Position numbers and translations under genes: made by a program
Notes under the pieces: generated by a model
The model's database searches: none
The model's input: the letters and a program-made list of their open reading frames with translations, nothing else
Told to the model about the DNA's origin: nothing
Shown: in pieces, positions 9,467-18,947 of the stretch
Layout of the letters: the number at the start of each line of letters is the position of its first letter
Position numbering within the stretch: the first letter of the stretch is position 1
NCBI GenBank assembly: GCA_905221605.1
Contig: CAJNDS010000496.1
Location: forward strand, 55,001 to 119,000
DNA: 64,000 bases
Direction of reading: 5' to 3'
Source: Symbiodinium natans
Taxonomy: Eukaryota > Sar > Dinophyceae > Suessiales > Symbiodiniaceae

Positions 9467-9850
9467 TCAGGGATGCTGGCATACTGAGCAGACCAGGTGC
9501 TCCCTGATATCTTGCACTGGCTCCGAGTTGAACATGTCCTTCAAATCCGAGGCCGCGTCGATCTTGGGGATGGGCAGCGCGTCCAGCAGCCACTTCTTGA
9601 TCTGGTCCGTCATCGGCTTCGTGAGCTCGCGGATGAGCTTCTTGAAGGGCGACAGGGCAAAGTCGAAGATGTCTTGCAAGAAGCCGCTCAGGTTCTGCAG
9701 CAGGCCTCTGATCGAAAAGGTGAAGCACTCCCACAGAAGGCACACCTTGTGCTTCTTTTTCAAGAACTTGTTGACCGACCTCACTGGGCCCATGAAGCTG
9801 TTGAATGCGGAGGCAATGCCCTTGAAGGCATCGATGAGAGGCCTCACAGG
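9467..9850 (-). CDS. Amphipathic-helix exon with C-terminal CxxC
   Basis: A 126-codon frame of repeated amphipathic helices (LIDAFKGIASAFNSFMG; LLQNLSGFLQDIFDFALSPF; KKLIRELTKPMTDQIKKWLL) ending in HLVCSVCQ. An AG precedes 9846 and telomere-type repeats start right above it. It belongs to the same style as the helical exons at 28-50 kb. A 38-nt GT...AG stretch (about 9708-9745) could be an internal micro-intron, but the frame stays open across it. Function unknown. Confidence 0.6.
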   Translation of the reverse strand, partial: PVRPLIDAFKGIASAFNSFMGPVRSVNKFLKKKHKVCLLWECFTFSIRGLLQNLSGFLQDIFDFALSPFKKLIRELTKPMTDQIKKWLLDALPIPKIDAASDLKDMFNSEPVQDIREHLVCSVCQHP

Positions 9851-9861
9851 AGCAAGAAAGG

Positions 9862-9935
9862 TTTTAGGGTTTAGGGTTTTAGGGTTGGGGGTTTAGAGTT
9901 AGGGCCAGCTAGGGCTCAGTGTGTAGGTTTAGGGT
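9862..9935 (+). repeat. Interstitial telomere-type array
   Basis: TTTAGGG and TTTTAGGG units directly 5' (in the coding sense) of the helical exon. Confidence 0.85.
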
Positions 9936-10144
9936 TTTGAGGCTGGGCTTCTCCGGTCCACTACGTATTTTCCTGGCTTCCAGTGAGCTCAAGACGTCTG
10001 CAAGGGAGTGACTTAAGGTTCGCCCTAGTTAGGGGAAGAAAGTTGGGTAAGACTTTAGAAGGAAAATAAGGTCAGGGTCCTAGGGCTGAGGCCCTAGAGA
10101 CTGGGTCACACGGACTCGGAGCGATACCTAAAATGGGGTGATTC

Positions 10145-10168
10145 TCACTAGGGTTTAGGGTTTAGGGC
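10145..10168 (+). repeat. Short telomere-type tract
   Basis: About three TTTAGGG units inside otherwise featureless sequence at 9940-10520, where no exon could be supported. Confidence 0.75.
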
Positions 10169-10524
10169 TCTCAGAGGCTTCAAGGTAGAGCGCCAAGAAA
10201 GCAAGAGGTTCTTACAACGGGATAGGGCGCGGAGTTACGAGAGGGGTACTTGAAGGAAATGGTTCTAGTTCAGTCTTCCCTTCTTGTGAGGGTTGGGGTG
10301 GGGTGGGGTGGGGATTTTCGGGGGGCTTTCGGGAAAGCTTCATATTCAAAAAACCGTTGTCAGAGAGGCCTTGGAAACCACTCCTCGACCCAGAAGGTAA
10401 TGGTGGACAAGAACTTCGAGTCCATACCTCAGAAGAAGCACCGTGAGCTGAGCCGTGCCGTGCTGGAAGCGAAAGGACTTCGAGGGGGGAAAACGCTGAA
10501 CGCGCAACGACAAGAAGGACAGGT

Positions 10525-10640
10525 TTAGGGTTTCGGGTTTCGGGTTTAGGATCAAGGGTCTAGGGCTTTTAGTTTGGGGTCTAGGGTTTAAAGGGTCAAG
10601 AGTTTAGGGTGAATCTAGGGTTTAGGCAAGGGTTTAGGGT
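10525..10640 (+). repeat. Degenerate telomere-type array
   Basis: TTTAGGG units mixed with TTTCGGG, TCTAGGG and spacer bases. Confidence 0.8.
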
Positions 10641-10801
10641 TTTTGGGGGGAGAACGGTTGGGCCGACTCATGGAGCATCACAAGTGGCACCAGGTGTCAT
10701 CATTCCCCCGCCTTCTCCGCGGGCTGTGCAAACCCGGCGGCATGGACCCCCGGCACGCGTGGTGCAGACAATCATGCTGGGGTGCGCTTTGTAAGGTGGG
10801 T

Positions 10802-10826
10802 GGGGGGGGGGGGGGGGGGGGGGGGG
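10802..10826 (+). repeat. Poly-G tract of 25 bases
   Basis: Uninterrupted run of 25 G, able to form a G-quadruplex. Its length in the assembly should be treated with caution. Confidence 0.9.
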
Positions 10827-10839
10827 AAGGGAAGTAAAG

Positions 10840-10995
10840 GATTTCGCCGGGAGCTTCGCGCGCCAGAAAGTTCTGTTTCGTGAGCGAGTTCCACGAATTC
10901 GGGCCCGGCTTCATGAGGAAAACGGTTTCCAGCAAATTCCCATAAACATGTTCAAGGGATCTGCGAGCTCCTTCCACTTGAGAAGCCAACAAGAG
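10840..10995 (-). CDS. Helical exon, unknown function
   Basis: Minus-strand frame LASQVEGARRSLEHVYGNLL then ETVFLMKPGPNSWNSL and KQNFLAREAPGE. Helix-rich like the neighbouring exons; the splice edges are not fixed. Confidence 0.45.
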
Positions 10996-11386
10996 GCCCA
11001 GAAGAGGATCCGACGAAGAGGCTCGCCACACAAGCACAATTGTTGCGGCCCCTGGTGCGGCAACTTTCTCTTCAGACTTCACTACTGCCACTACGACGAC
11101 TGGACTTGCTACCAGCAACTTGGAGGTTTAGGGTACTTGGTAACCCAAGTATAACTGCACCTTATAGCCCAATCATTCTAACCTCCTCAGGGTACCACAG
11201 CGACGACTTGCTGTCAGTCTGCCCCCCCCCCACCAGCGTTAGATCCTACCTTACGCAAAGAGTCGTGGCGCGATCTCGGCTTATTAGGGGAGTCCACAGC
11301 GGCGTCAGACGCTTGAAAGCAAAAAACCTTCCAACAATGACAACCATACGAGAGCACACTTGACTTCCCGAAGCTAGGAGTGGGGC

Positions 11387-11460
11387 CCCCGAAAGTGGTC
11401 ATCTCTGCGATGGCTTTCATGGCAAAATCCATCACGCCGATGAGCGGGGGCATCCATTCA
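11387..11460 (-). CDS. Amphipathic-helix exon
   Basis: Frame EWMPPLIGVMDFAMKAIAEM then TTFGG, a single amphipathic helix of the kind seen at 9467-9850. Function unknown. Confidence 0.45.
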
Positions 11461-11825
11461 CAAACCTTGGGGGGCTGGCTGTTGGAGTTTAAGGATCAGG
11501 AACCATACCGTAGGGGCCCCAACAAAAAGGGGGCCTTATTTAAGGGGGGGGGGGGGGAGTTTTTTTACTGAACGCTTTGTCAGAGCTAAGCAGATGGGAG
11601 AAAACGCACACAAAGACAAACTGAGATCGTCCGCGGCGCCATGATGGCGGAACCGATCTGCTTGAGTTGTGGAAATGGGGGAAAAGCTGCCACCTTGGAC
11701 ATGTCCACCGCCGTCCTCAGCCGACACTAACAGGTGCTGGAGCATCTCGAATCTCCACTGTAGAAACTTGACTCTGAGGGGCCTAAACAGATGAATCTCA
11801 CTGTTTTCAAAAAAGGGGGGGGTCT

Positions 11826-11967
11826 GGAACTCGGTCGCTGGCCTCAAGTAGTCCAGCTTCAGCGCCAGGTCGGCGGCGAACTCGCAAAGCTTTTCTGTTT
11901 TGGGCAGCATCTTGTCTTCCAAGAAGTCCTTGACTTTCCCCAATATCTTCTTCAGCGCCTTGGCCAC
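11826..11967 (-). CDS. Amphipathic-helix exon
   Basis: Starts after an AAG acceptor (AG at 11968-11969): VAKALKKILGKVKDFLEDKM, then LPKTEKLCEFAADLALKL and DYLRPATEF. Strongly amphipathic Lys/Leu helices with one Cys. A GTTCCA donor near 11826 is possible. Same style as the other helical exons; the product is not recognised. Confidence 0.6.
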
Positions 11968-12171
11968 CTTAAGCAGAATCAGGCAAGAACTTCTCAGAGT
12001 CCGACGTCTCAGCGACAGAGCCGTTTGCCCAATGGTAACTAGAGGTCTCACATCGGAAGCTTACGTTTCTGGATTTGTGAGGGTTGGCGGCCGAGGGTGC
12101 TATTGTCTGCAAGAACCATAAGCCTGAAATCCTAAGCTAAAATCATGAGCCCCATGTTTGCCCGTCACGCT

Positions 12172-12240
12172 CAAGTGGCCATCTTGATGGGTGGCTCCAG
12201 GATTTCGGCGATGATCTTCACAAAGGGCAGCCTCTTCCTC
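12172..12240 (-). CDS. Short helical exon, possible C-terminus
   Basis: After an AG the frame reads RLPFVKIIAEILEPPIKMAT and meets TGA. It may be a terminal exon or may splice before the stop. Confidence 0.4.
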
Positions 12241-12349
12241 CGCACAGACAACGTCTAGGGCTTGCTTGCTTGAGCTGATCTGGTCTTCGAGCCTGCCCTG
12301 CACATTGGGTAAGGGTGCCTCCTTATCATGGGTAAAAAAAAGGTTGGGA

Positions 12350-12379
12350 AACCCTAAACCCTAAACCCTAAACCCGGCA
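12350..12379 (-). repeat. Telomere-type tract beginning at a splice donor
   Basis: Reads on the minus strand as three TTTAGGG units starting 6 nt after the GTTGCC donor of the 12382-12474 exon, so this tract forms the start of the intron. Confidence 0.85.
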
Positions 12380-12381
12380 AC

Positions 12382-12474
12382 TGCCCAAATAGGACGCCCG
12401 AGAGTCACGATGGTGATGAAGTCCAGCACGAGCTCGCCCACGTCGAGAATGTCGCTAAAGACAGCGGCGACGAT
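12382..12474 (-). CDS. 31-codon amphipathic-helix exon bounded by telomere-type repeats
   Basis: Acceptor CCAG (AG at 12475-12476), donor GTTGCC from 12381; exactly 93 nt, phase 0. The frame reads IVAAVFSDILDVGELVLDF then ITIVTLGRPIWA, a hydrophobic helix pair. Both introns next to it are telomere-type repeats within a few bases of the splice sites. The same length (93 nt) recurs in the exon at 44150-44242. Confidence 0.65.
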
Positions 12475-12480
12475 CTGGCA

Positions 12481-12558
12481 CCCTAAACCCTAAGCCCTAA
12501 ACCCTAAACCCCAAACCCCAAACCCTAAACCCTAGACCCTAAACCCTAAACCCTAAAC
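12481..12558 (-). repeat. Telomere-type array ending at a splice acceptor
   Basis: Eleven CCCTAAA units on the plus strand (TTTAGGG in the coding sense), including CCCCAAA variants, ending 5 nt before the acceptor of the 12382-12474 exon. Confidence 0.9.
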
Positions 12559-12837
12559 ATCTTATGCTTGCAGGAGAATGGCTCCTGCGATGAACGTGGG
12601 AAGGATTCAGGCTCATCTTCTTCTCACGTCGCGAAGTTTGCCCCCCCCCCCCCCACCCTGATCCCCCGACGGCTGGCTTCGGAACATCTGGGGAGGTCGG
12701 ATGCCAGATGTTCGCCTTTTTTTTGCATCCTTAACTATTTCAATATTGGTATAGTACACACTGGCGCGGTATGAGAACTACAGGAGAGCAGAAGCCAAGA
12801 AAGGACATCTGAATTAAGGTAGATAAGGATTGGGGGG

Positions 12838-12965
12838 GCTTTCCCTGAACCCCCTAAACCCCCCCTAACCCCTTTAGACCTCTGAACCTAACTCTAGGTT
12901 CAGGGGGTTTAGGGTTTAGGGTTCAGGGTTCAGGGTTCGGGTTCAGGGTTTAGGGTTTAGGGTAA
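12838..12965. repeat. Head-to-head telomere-type junction with hairpin
   Basis: CCCTAAA-like units change to TTTAGGG-like units across a perfect 9-bp stem, 4-nt loop hairpin at 12882-12903 (CTGAACCTA, loop ACTC, TAGGTTCAG). Confidence 0.8.
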
Positions 12966-13195
12966 CCCATTTTACGTGTAGCTAGAACCCACTTATAAGC
13001 CCCTGAAGTACCCCAATAGGGTTATAATTGGGCTACAGGTACAGCTATAGTTGGGTTACGAAGTACCCTGAACCTCCAAGTGGGTTCGTCGTGTGGGAGG
13101 GGGGTGCGGGATATTCTCAGAGTTGAGAAAACCTTTATGCGACATTCAAGACAATGAAGTGGTACAGCGGATTCAGTTCAGGGCCCAAAACATGC

Positions 13196-13261
13196 CTGAC
13201 GCGCCTCGCCAGCCTCTGTGACATCACAGGAGATTTCGCCTGCGTGGAAGAAAGCCTTGAC
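13196..13261 (-). CDS. 22-codon exon with GC donor
   Basis: Acceptor CCAAG, donor GCATGT. Reads VKAFFHAGEISCDVTEAGEA then RQ. The length is exactly 22 codons. GC donors are usual in dinoflagellates. Confidence 0.5.
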
Positions 13262-13499
13262 CTTGGAACATTGAGGTGCCGGTGACTTCCTACGAAACCT
13301 TTAGGGCCCAACCTGAAGATTACATAACATCATGCTTTGTAGATGCCCCGGCCCGAATCGTACTACGAGCGGTCAGCGAACGTTGGCCCAGCCGCCGTAA
13401 AGTCACCCGAACCGCGGGAAAACGCAGAGCCTAGACCGCCTAGACCCTAAGCCCCAAGCCCCCCCGTGTCTATCTTGGAGATCCGGCGATTTTGCAATG

Positions 13500-13750
13500 G
13501 GACTCACGCGCTCTGCACTGGAGGATTGAGTGGCCGAGTGGGCACATGCCTTGTTCGGCGGCAGGGCCTACGAATGCCCAAGCTGTCTGGCAGTGATGCT
13601 CTTGTGCCGGAAACGGAGCGAATACATTGAATACATGCGCCCTCAGCCCGAGATCAGGGGCAGCTCGTGTATTGACGGCATCCCGTTGGTTCGCTTCTTC
13701 CTTCAGGTTCTGCCCCAAGGGGAGGGCGAGGATCGAATTGCAGGCTGAAT
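13500..13750 (-). CDS. Candidate exon, frame uncertain
   Basis: A long frame including ADDSACNSILALPLGQNLKE is open, but the other minus frame also has a Cys-rich stretch (GRSEPTGCRQYTSCP). I cannot decide which, if either, is coding. Confidence 0.3.
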
Positions 13751-13865
13751 CATCAGCATTCGCCAGCGCGATGGCAACAGAACATACAAATGCCCCTGAA
13801 GGATCCAAAGCCGCACCCGCCCTGCCCCCCCGCACCCCCCCCCCCCCCGACCCCTGGAACGCATG

Positions 13866-13955
13866 CCGTGCTTATCCCGCTGGGGCGGAGACCATGTCTG
13901 CGTCGCTGATCCTGGCCACGGACTCCTTCACACGACGCTTGCTCTCTCTTGGGGT
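13866..13955 (-). CDS. Candidate helical exon
   Basis: Frame ESKRRVKESVARISDADMVS then APAG between an AG near 13955 and the telomere-type array side. Charged helix, function unknown. Confidence 0.45.
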
Positions 13956-13965
13956 TTCGGTGCAT

Positions 13966-14036
13966 AGGGTCTAGGGTTTAGGGTTTAGGGTTTAGGGTTT
14001 AGGGTTTAGGGTTTAGGGTTTAGGCCTTAGGGTTTT
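13966..14036 (+). repeat. Interstitial telomere-type array
   Basis: Nearly perfect TTTAGGG units, about nine, bounded by GTGCATA sequences on both sides (13957-13963 and 14039-14045). Confidence 0.95.
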
Positions 14037-14257
14037 CGGTGCATACGTGGGCTTCATGGGGCTGGGGGGCCGAACTCTCTTGTAAAGAGTCCTGCGTACC
14101 GTTCAGATGCTTCATCAGCTTGTGCTGGTCTTCACCTGAGTTGCTTGGGCTCACAAGCCCAGACAACATACCGCGCTCTTCTTATTGGGACCAGAAAAAG
14201 CAGAACACGACGTTTCTGGCAAAACCAAAAAAAATGACCGAAGCCCTACACACACTC

Positions 14258-14322
14258 AGCAACGAAGGCGCCCTCGCAGATGCCTGTCCCCATCAGCTCG
14301 GCGGGGAACTCTGCACCACCAC
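14258..14322 (-). CDS. Candidate short exon
   Basis: Frame AEFPAELMGTGICEGAFVAE then C. Contains two Cys and is probably part of the extracellular region, but it is short. Confidence 0.35.
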
Positions 14323-14440
14323 CCCCCTTCAGAAGCACAGAAGAGGGCTTCAATTTAGGAGGTGCAAAAAATTGGGGGGTTTGCGATATTTGGGGGGTAC
14401 TTGATTGGGGATCCTTACTCTCAGGGATCCTAAATATTGC

Positions 14441-14461
14441 GCGGGGGGGGGGGGGGGGGGG
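14441..14461 (+). repeat. Poly-G tract
   Basis: Run of about 20 G after GCGC; second long G run of the region. Confidence 0.85.
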
Positions 14462-14944
14462 TTCTGTTTTAGGGGTCTCCTGTTTTCGTCAACCGTACTG
14501 GTACCATAGGGTTTACAGGGCTTAGTTTCGGGGGCTTTCGGACGCCTTTCAGCCTGCGAAAGCATCCCAAGCTTGAGACGGTGGCTACGGTTTCGGGTTA
14601 CGGACGAATGCCACCAAAGAAGGGCGCCACCCAGTGGCGGAGAGCATCTACGGATCTTCTTTGTGTGCGCATGTGAATGCTTAACTATGTTGCTTGTGTG
14701 TTCCAACAAGCAAGGTTTGTTGGCTGCGTGCCAACAAACAGCAAGGAGGAGAGGGGGGGCGACTAAGCCTTGTCTCAGGGGCTGAATACCCTTAAGCTTG
14801 TATAGTAGGATTCTATGTAACCAAAAAGGTTAAAGCGCGACGTGTGCACAGCAAGTCCCCGGCGTCGAGCGTGAGACATGCTACACAAAGGTTAAAGGTA
14901 ACCTACCCAGTCCCTAAGTCGTCTTGCTGAGGCCTGCATCATAC

Positions 14945-14983
14945 CTTCGAGGAGGCTTGCGATGTCAGGCGTCTCGTCGAAAC
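14945..14983 (-). CDS. 39-nt micro-exon
   Basis: Bounded by CTGCAG (AG at 14984-14985) and GTATGA (from 14944). Reads FDETPDIASLLE with split codons at both ends. Clean signals on both sides; the parent gene is not known. Confidence 0.5.
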
Positions 14984-15337
14984 CTGCAGACTCAAATCAA
15001 AGGGGGTTAATTACTCCACAAGCGGCAACCCAAGGAACCTAACACCCAACACCCTATGCAAGAAGCACATGCTATACTCGAAATAACACCACAATGGTGT
15101 TATGTTGCTTTCAGGCAGGCGCTTAGAAGCCAAGCCCGCCCGCAAACCCGAAAGCACGCTTCTGATCATGTTCTTCCTGGGCCTCCAAAGGACCCATTTA
15201 CTTCTTGGTTGCTTGAAAAACATCTGGGCCGCCCTTATCCTTGCACCCCCTGCGAAAAAATGATGCCGACTCATAGAGTGTTCTTGCGAGCGATGACTCA
15301 GCATTGAAAGCGGGGGCCGTCATCTTTAAGGCTCTTC

Positions 15338-15447
15338 TGCAGGGTTTCGGGCTTAGGGGCTTAGGGCTTTACGGCTCAGGGCTGCTTAGGGCTTAGGGCT
15401 TAGGGCTTAGGGCTTAGGGCTTAGGGTTTAGGGTTTAGGGTTTAGGG
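15338..15447 (+). repeat. Telomere-type array, TTAGGGC variant first
   Basis: Begins as repeated CTTAGGG, then becomes canonical TTTAGGG. A second array of the same kind follows at 15590-15690. Between them nothing is supported. Confidence 0.9.
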
Positions 15448-15589
15448 AATGGTGTTAGGAAGGGTGGAGGGATGTTGAGGGCCTCATGGCTCACTTGGAG
15501 TGGGGGCAACGGCCACACCCTGCAACCCCCGAGAGCCTGGAACAAGGGCTGACAGGTCCGGAAGGTCCACGCCGCCCATGATCTGGGAT

Positions 15590-15690
15590 TTCGGGTTTAG
15601 GGCTTAGGGTCTGGGGCTTAGGGTTTAGGGTTTAGGGTTTCGGGCTTCGGGTTTCGGGTTTCGGGTTTAGGGTTTAGGGTTTAGGGTTCG
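15590..15690 (+). repeat. Telomere-type array
   Basis: TTTAGGG with TTTCGGG and CTTAGGG variants. Confidence 0.9.
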
Positions 15691-15699
15691 AGGCACAGA

Positions 15700-16068
15700 A
15701 GGCGACACCGTGAGCAAGGAAGGAGATTTCGAGAGGTTCGAGTCAAGAGGACGCTTGAGAAAAAAGCACAGAGGTCGTGGGGGGGAAGGAAGAAGGGGAT
15801 TTCCCAAGAGTCCCCCTAAACAACCAATACATAACCCCAATGTTTTACCGAAAAGTCCCTACGTACCTAAAGAACCCCTAAAGAACCCCTAAATAACCCC
15901 TGTCTTCGAAACCCCCCCCCCGATTCCACTACAATTACGGTGGAACTTTGTGTTAAGAAATTTTATGAAGCAAGAAATTAGACTCTCGAATTGAGAAAAA
16001 TAATTATATTCAGAGTCTGAATCGCAACCCAAACGTAATTACAAATTGAATGGCCTTTTTGCAAGGCT
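15700..16068. other. No gene supported; local AT-rich island
   Basis: A plus-strand frame (15710-15892) is low in complexity. The part 15930-16060 is clearly AT-rich compared with its surroundings. Confidence 0.4.
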
Positions 16069-16069
16069 C

Positions 16070-16135
16070 CAGCCCCTCCAGCCCTCCCCAGCCCTCCCCA
16101 GCCCTCCACAGCCCTCCAGCCCTCCAGCCCTCCAG
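16070..16135 (+). repeat. 9-bp minisatellite CCAGCCCTC
   Basis: About seven CAGCCCTCC/CCCAGCCCT units. The same 9-mer occurs in the opposite orientation as the much longer array at 18090-18352. Confidence 0.8.
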
Positions 16136-16204
16136 GTTCACGGTTCAGGGTTCAGGGTTTTAGAAGAATGCCCTTTATGCAAGCCCCAGGATGCTTCCAC
16201 ATGA

Positions 16205-16345
16205 ACGGTTTAGGGTTTAGGGTTTAGGGTTTAGGGTTTAGGGTTTAGGGTTTAGGGTTTAGGGTTTAGGGTTTAGGGTTTAGGGTTTAGGGTTTAGGGT
16301 TAAGGGTTTAGGGTTTAGGGTTTAGGGTTTAGGGTTTAGGGTGTA
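16205..16345 (+). repeat. Long telomere-type array
   Basis: About 20 nearly perfect TTTAGGG units with one TTAAGGG interruption. Confidence 0.97.
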
Positions 16346-16599
16346 GCACGGGTCAGTTGAACGCAATAGTATGCAGATATGCCCACCCCAAGGCCACCCT
16401 ATCACAACTCAAAACGAAACCATGCCGGAACCAGCCAAACCAAAGCCAGCCCACCTTCAAATACTCCTGCATCCACCACTGTACTTCGGACTAATACCTA
16501 GTATGCTTTCCGATGTCATGGAGCTTGCCTACGAAGATGCCTTGCTGCCAGGTAACATTTAAGAAGATGTTTTGAGAAAGTCATTAGAATTAGGAATTT

Positions 16600-16880
16600 T
16601 GGAGACGTTGGGCCAAAAGGCTTGTTGTTCCAAAGATACCGCGCGAAGGTCATGTCTAGAAGTTTCCGAGAGAAAAACCAGGTTTGCGTTGGGGGACGTC
16701 TCCGAAAGAAAACCCAGGTTTTGCGTTGGGGGACGTCTTCGGCCGGAGGGCCTGCGCATTGTTTCTATTCACTTTGACGGAGTGTCAAGGCTGCGTGGCA
16801 AAAGACCTGTTGTTCTAAAGATACCGTGTGAAGGTCATGTCTAGAAGCTTCCGAGAGAAAAGCCGGGTTTGACGTTGGGG
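16600..16880 (+). repeat. Imperfect ~185-bp direct duplication
   Basis: Both copies contain GAAGGTCATGTCTAGAAG followed by TTCCGAGAGAAA (offset 185 bp). A shorter repeat with GCGTTGGGGGACGTCT lies inside the first copy. Confidence 0.8.
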
Positions 16881-16899
16881 GAAGGCCCCTGCCCGAAGG

Positions 16900-17670
16900 G
16901 TATCCTGTAAAGGCCACGGCCCCCCCCTGAATTGACTTCGGAAGGAAGAAAGGCCCGGCCAGCCCCTAAACGGGGGGGTATCGTTTCAAGGCCCGGGCAG
17001 CCCCCCCGAAATTGACCCCCCGGCAATTGAATTCGGATAGGGGGGGGGGTATCCTTGTTAAAGGCCCCAAATTCACTTCGGATAGGGGGGGGGATCCGTA
17101 CGCCTCCGCCAAGCATTGACCCCTCCGGCAATTGAATTCGGATAGGGGGGGTATCCTGGTCAAAGGCCCGGGCAGCCCCAAATTGAATTCGGATAGGGGG
17201 GGGGGTATGGGCCCCCGCAATTGAATTCGGATAGGGGGGGGGTATCCTGGTTAAAGGCCTGCCCCCAAATTCACTTCGGATAGGGGGGGGGTATCCGTTT
17301 TAAAGGCCCAGGGCCCCCCCGCAGTTGAATTCGGATAGGGGGGGGTATCCTGGTTAAAGGCCCGGGCAGCCCCCAAAAGGCCCGAAACCCCCCGCAATTG
17401 AATTCGGATAGGGGGGGGGTATCCTGGTTAAAGGCCCGGGCAGCCCCCCAAATTCACTTCGGCTAGGGGGGGGGTTTTCAAGGCCTGGGCCCCCGCAATT
17501 GAATTCGGATAGGGGGGGGGTATCCTGGAAAGGCCCGGGCAGCCCCCAAATTCACTTCGGATAGGGGGGGGGGGGGGGGGTATCCGTTTTAAAGGCCCGG
17601 ACCCCCCCGAAATTGAATTCGGATAGGGGGGGGGGGTATCCGTTTTAAAGGGCGCGCCTCCGCCCAGCAA
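16900..17670 (+). repeat. G-rich minisatellite with alternating EcoRI-like and TTCACTTCGG units
   Basis: At least a dozen copies of a composite unit: AATTGAATTCGGATAGG plus a G run, then TATCCTGGTTAAAGGCCCGG, alternating with AAATTCACTTCGGATAGG plus a G run and TATCCGTTTTAAAGGCC. G-run length varies (about 6-18). The long proline/isoleucine frames on the minus strand are products of the repeat and are not genes. Confidence 0.9.
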
Positions 17671-17846
17671 AATGGCCAGGTTTAGGGTAATAAAATATAC
17701 TTAGGGACTTTGCTAGGCGACTCTAGCTAGGCGACTCTCCTCAGGGGTGTTGCCTGCAGGCTTCGCTGCCCAGCTCAGCCTGCTTGGTCTCGCTGCGCTC
17801 GACAGCGCCCGCCTACCCCAACAGAAGTGAGAGGGGTGGCGGGCGG

Positions 17847-18030
17847 GTTTAGGGCTTAGGGCTTAGGGCTTAGAGGGTTTAGGGTTTAGGGTTTAGGGTT
17901 TAGGGTTTAGGGTTTAGGGTTTCGGGTTTAGGGTTTAGGGTTTAGGGTTTAGGGTTTAGGGTTTAGGGTTTAGGGTTTAGGGTTTAGGGTTTAGGGTTTA
18001 GGGTTTAGGGTTCATGTTTCAGGGTTCGGG
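17847..18030 (+). repeat. Long telomere-type array
   Basis: CTTAGGG at first, then about 20 canonical TTTAGGG units, ending in TTTCAGGG. Confidence 0.97.
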
Positions 18031-18089
18031 GTTTAGGGTCCCCCTCCTAGACCTGTCAATCTGAATCCTTTCTTGCTCCAAAATCTTTG

Positions 18090-18352
18090 GGGCTGGAGGG
18101 CTGGAGGGCTGCTGGAGGGCTGGAGGGCTGGAGGGCTGGAGGGCTGGAGGGCTGGAGGGCTGGAGGGCTGGAGGGCTGGAGGGCTGGAGGGCTGGAGGGC
18201 TGGAGGGCTGGAGGGCTGCTGGAGGCTGCTGGAGGGCTGGAGGGCTGGAGGGCTGGAGAGGGGAGGGCTGGAGGGGAGGGCTGGAGGGCTGGAGGGCTGG
18301 AGGGCTGGAGGGCTGGAGGGCTGGAGGGCTGGAGGGCTGGAGGGCTGGAGGG
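18090..18352 (+). repeat. 9-bp minisatellite GCTGGAGGG
   Basis: Around 28 tandem units with a few 3-bp insertions (GCTGCTGG). The Gly/Trp/Arg and Pro/Ser frames in it are repeat artefacts. Confidence 0.95.
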
Positions 18353-18496
18353 CGGAGAAAGCAAAGGGTTGGTCAGGTTGAATAAGAAATGTTTTCAAGA
18401 CTCTCGCCTCAAATCTACCTTTCTTAATACATCTGCCTGGTTAAGAAATGTCCCAGACTCTGGTGGACCTTCGAACCTTTCTTATCATAAGTTTTG

Positions 18497-18597
18497 ACCG
18501 TACCCCTTATATACCCCAACATACCATATAATCCTGCTAAAGGAACCCCCAACAACATAACAAGGGTACCCCTATTTTGGGAATCCCCCCCCCCCAG
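18497..18597. mobile_element. Small inverted-repeat element (introner-like), copy 3
   Basis: The right end GGGTACCCCTATTTTGGG then AATCCCC matches the right ends of the copies at 6332 and 8373; the left end CGTACCCCTTATATACCCC is its imperfect complement. The core ATAATCCTGCTAAAGG corresponds to the CCTTTAAGG core of the others. Confidence 0.5.
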
Positions 18598-18648
18598 ATT
18601 CTGCAAAAAAGAGAGAACGTAAACCCTAAGCCCTTAAACCACCCGTAC

Positions 18649-18896
18649 CGCTGAGCAGCGCGGCGACGCTTGAATGGGCTACTTGAAGAGGCGTCTTGCC
18701 TTCCTTGGTCTTGGCTGCCTCGTCGGCACCCTTGCTCAGCAGGTATTTCACCGCCTCGGCGTCCCCCGCCTGTGCAAACTGATGAAGCGCCGTCCAGCGT
18801 CCTGCAGGCTGCACGTTGATGTACCCTGGGTCTGTCTCAAGCAGAGACTTGACCGTGGCCCAGTCGCGGCGCTTGGCGGCGTCTGCATGCCACGTG
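18649..18896 (-). CDS. Ankyrin-repeat exon
   Basis: Acceptor GGAG (AG at 18897-18898), donor GTACGG from 18648; 248 nt. Two ankyrin-type units are visible: RDWATVKSLLETDPGYINVQ and TALHQFAQAGDAEAVKYLL then SKGADEAAKTKEGKTPLQVA, the second with the canonical TALH...GA...G.TPL layout. Ankyrin repeats mediate protein binding. In the coding sense the LTR element lies in the intron just upstream, with the exon at 27667-27735 beyond it, so both exons may belong to one gene. Confidence 0.8.
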
Positions 18897-18942
18897 CTCC
18901 GGCCTTGAGGAACTCGGCGTTGATTAAACCCCAAACCCCAAA

Positions 18943-18947
18943 CCCTA
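18943..18947. other. Target-site duplication CCCTA (left)
   Basis: CCCTA immediately before the LTR at 18948; the same five bases follow the other LTR at 27651-27655. The target was a CCCTAAA telomere-type repeat. A 5-bp duplication fits LTR-element integration, although CCCTA is common in this repeat. Confidence 0.75.

Noticed and set aside
16841-17670. Pro/Ile-rich minus-strand ORFs
   Set aside because: Products of the G-rich minisatellite; unit length and G-run variation would not keep a real frame.
16070-18352. CRISPR array
   Set aside because: Repeats are tandem without unique spacers, and the genome is eukaryotic.
18033-18497. Gly/Trp/Arg and Pro/Ser/Ala repeat proteins on both strands
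   Set aside because: They come from the 9-bp GCTGGAGGG minisatellite and are open in several frames at once.
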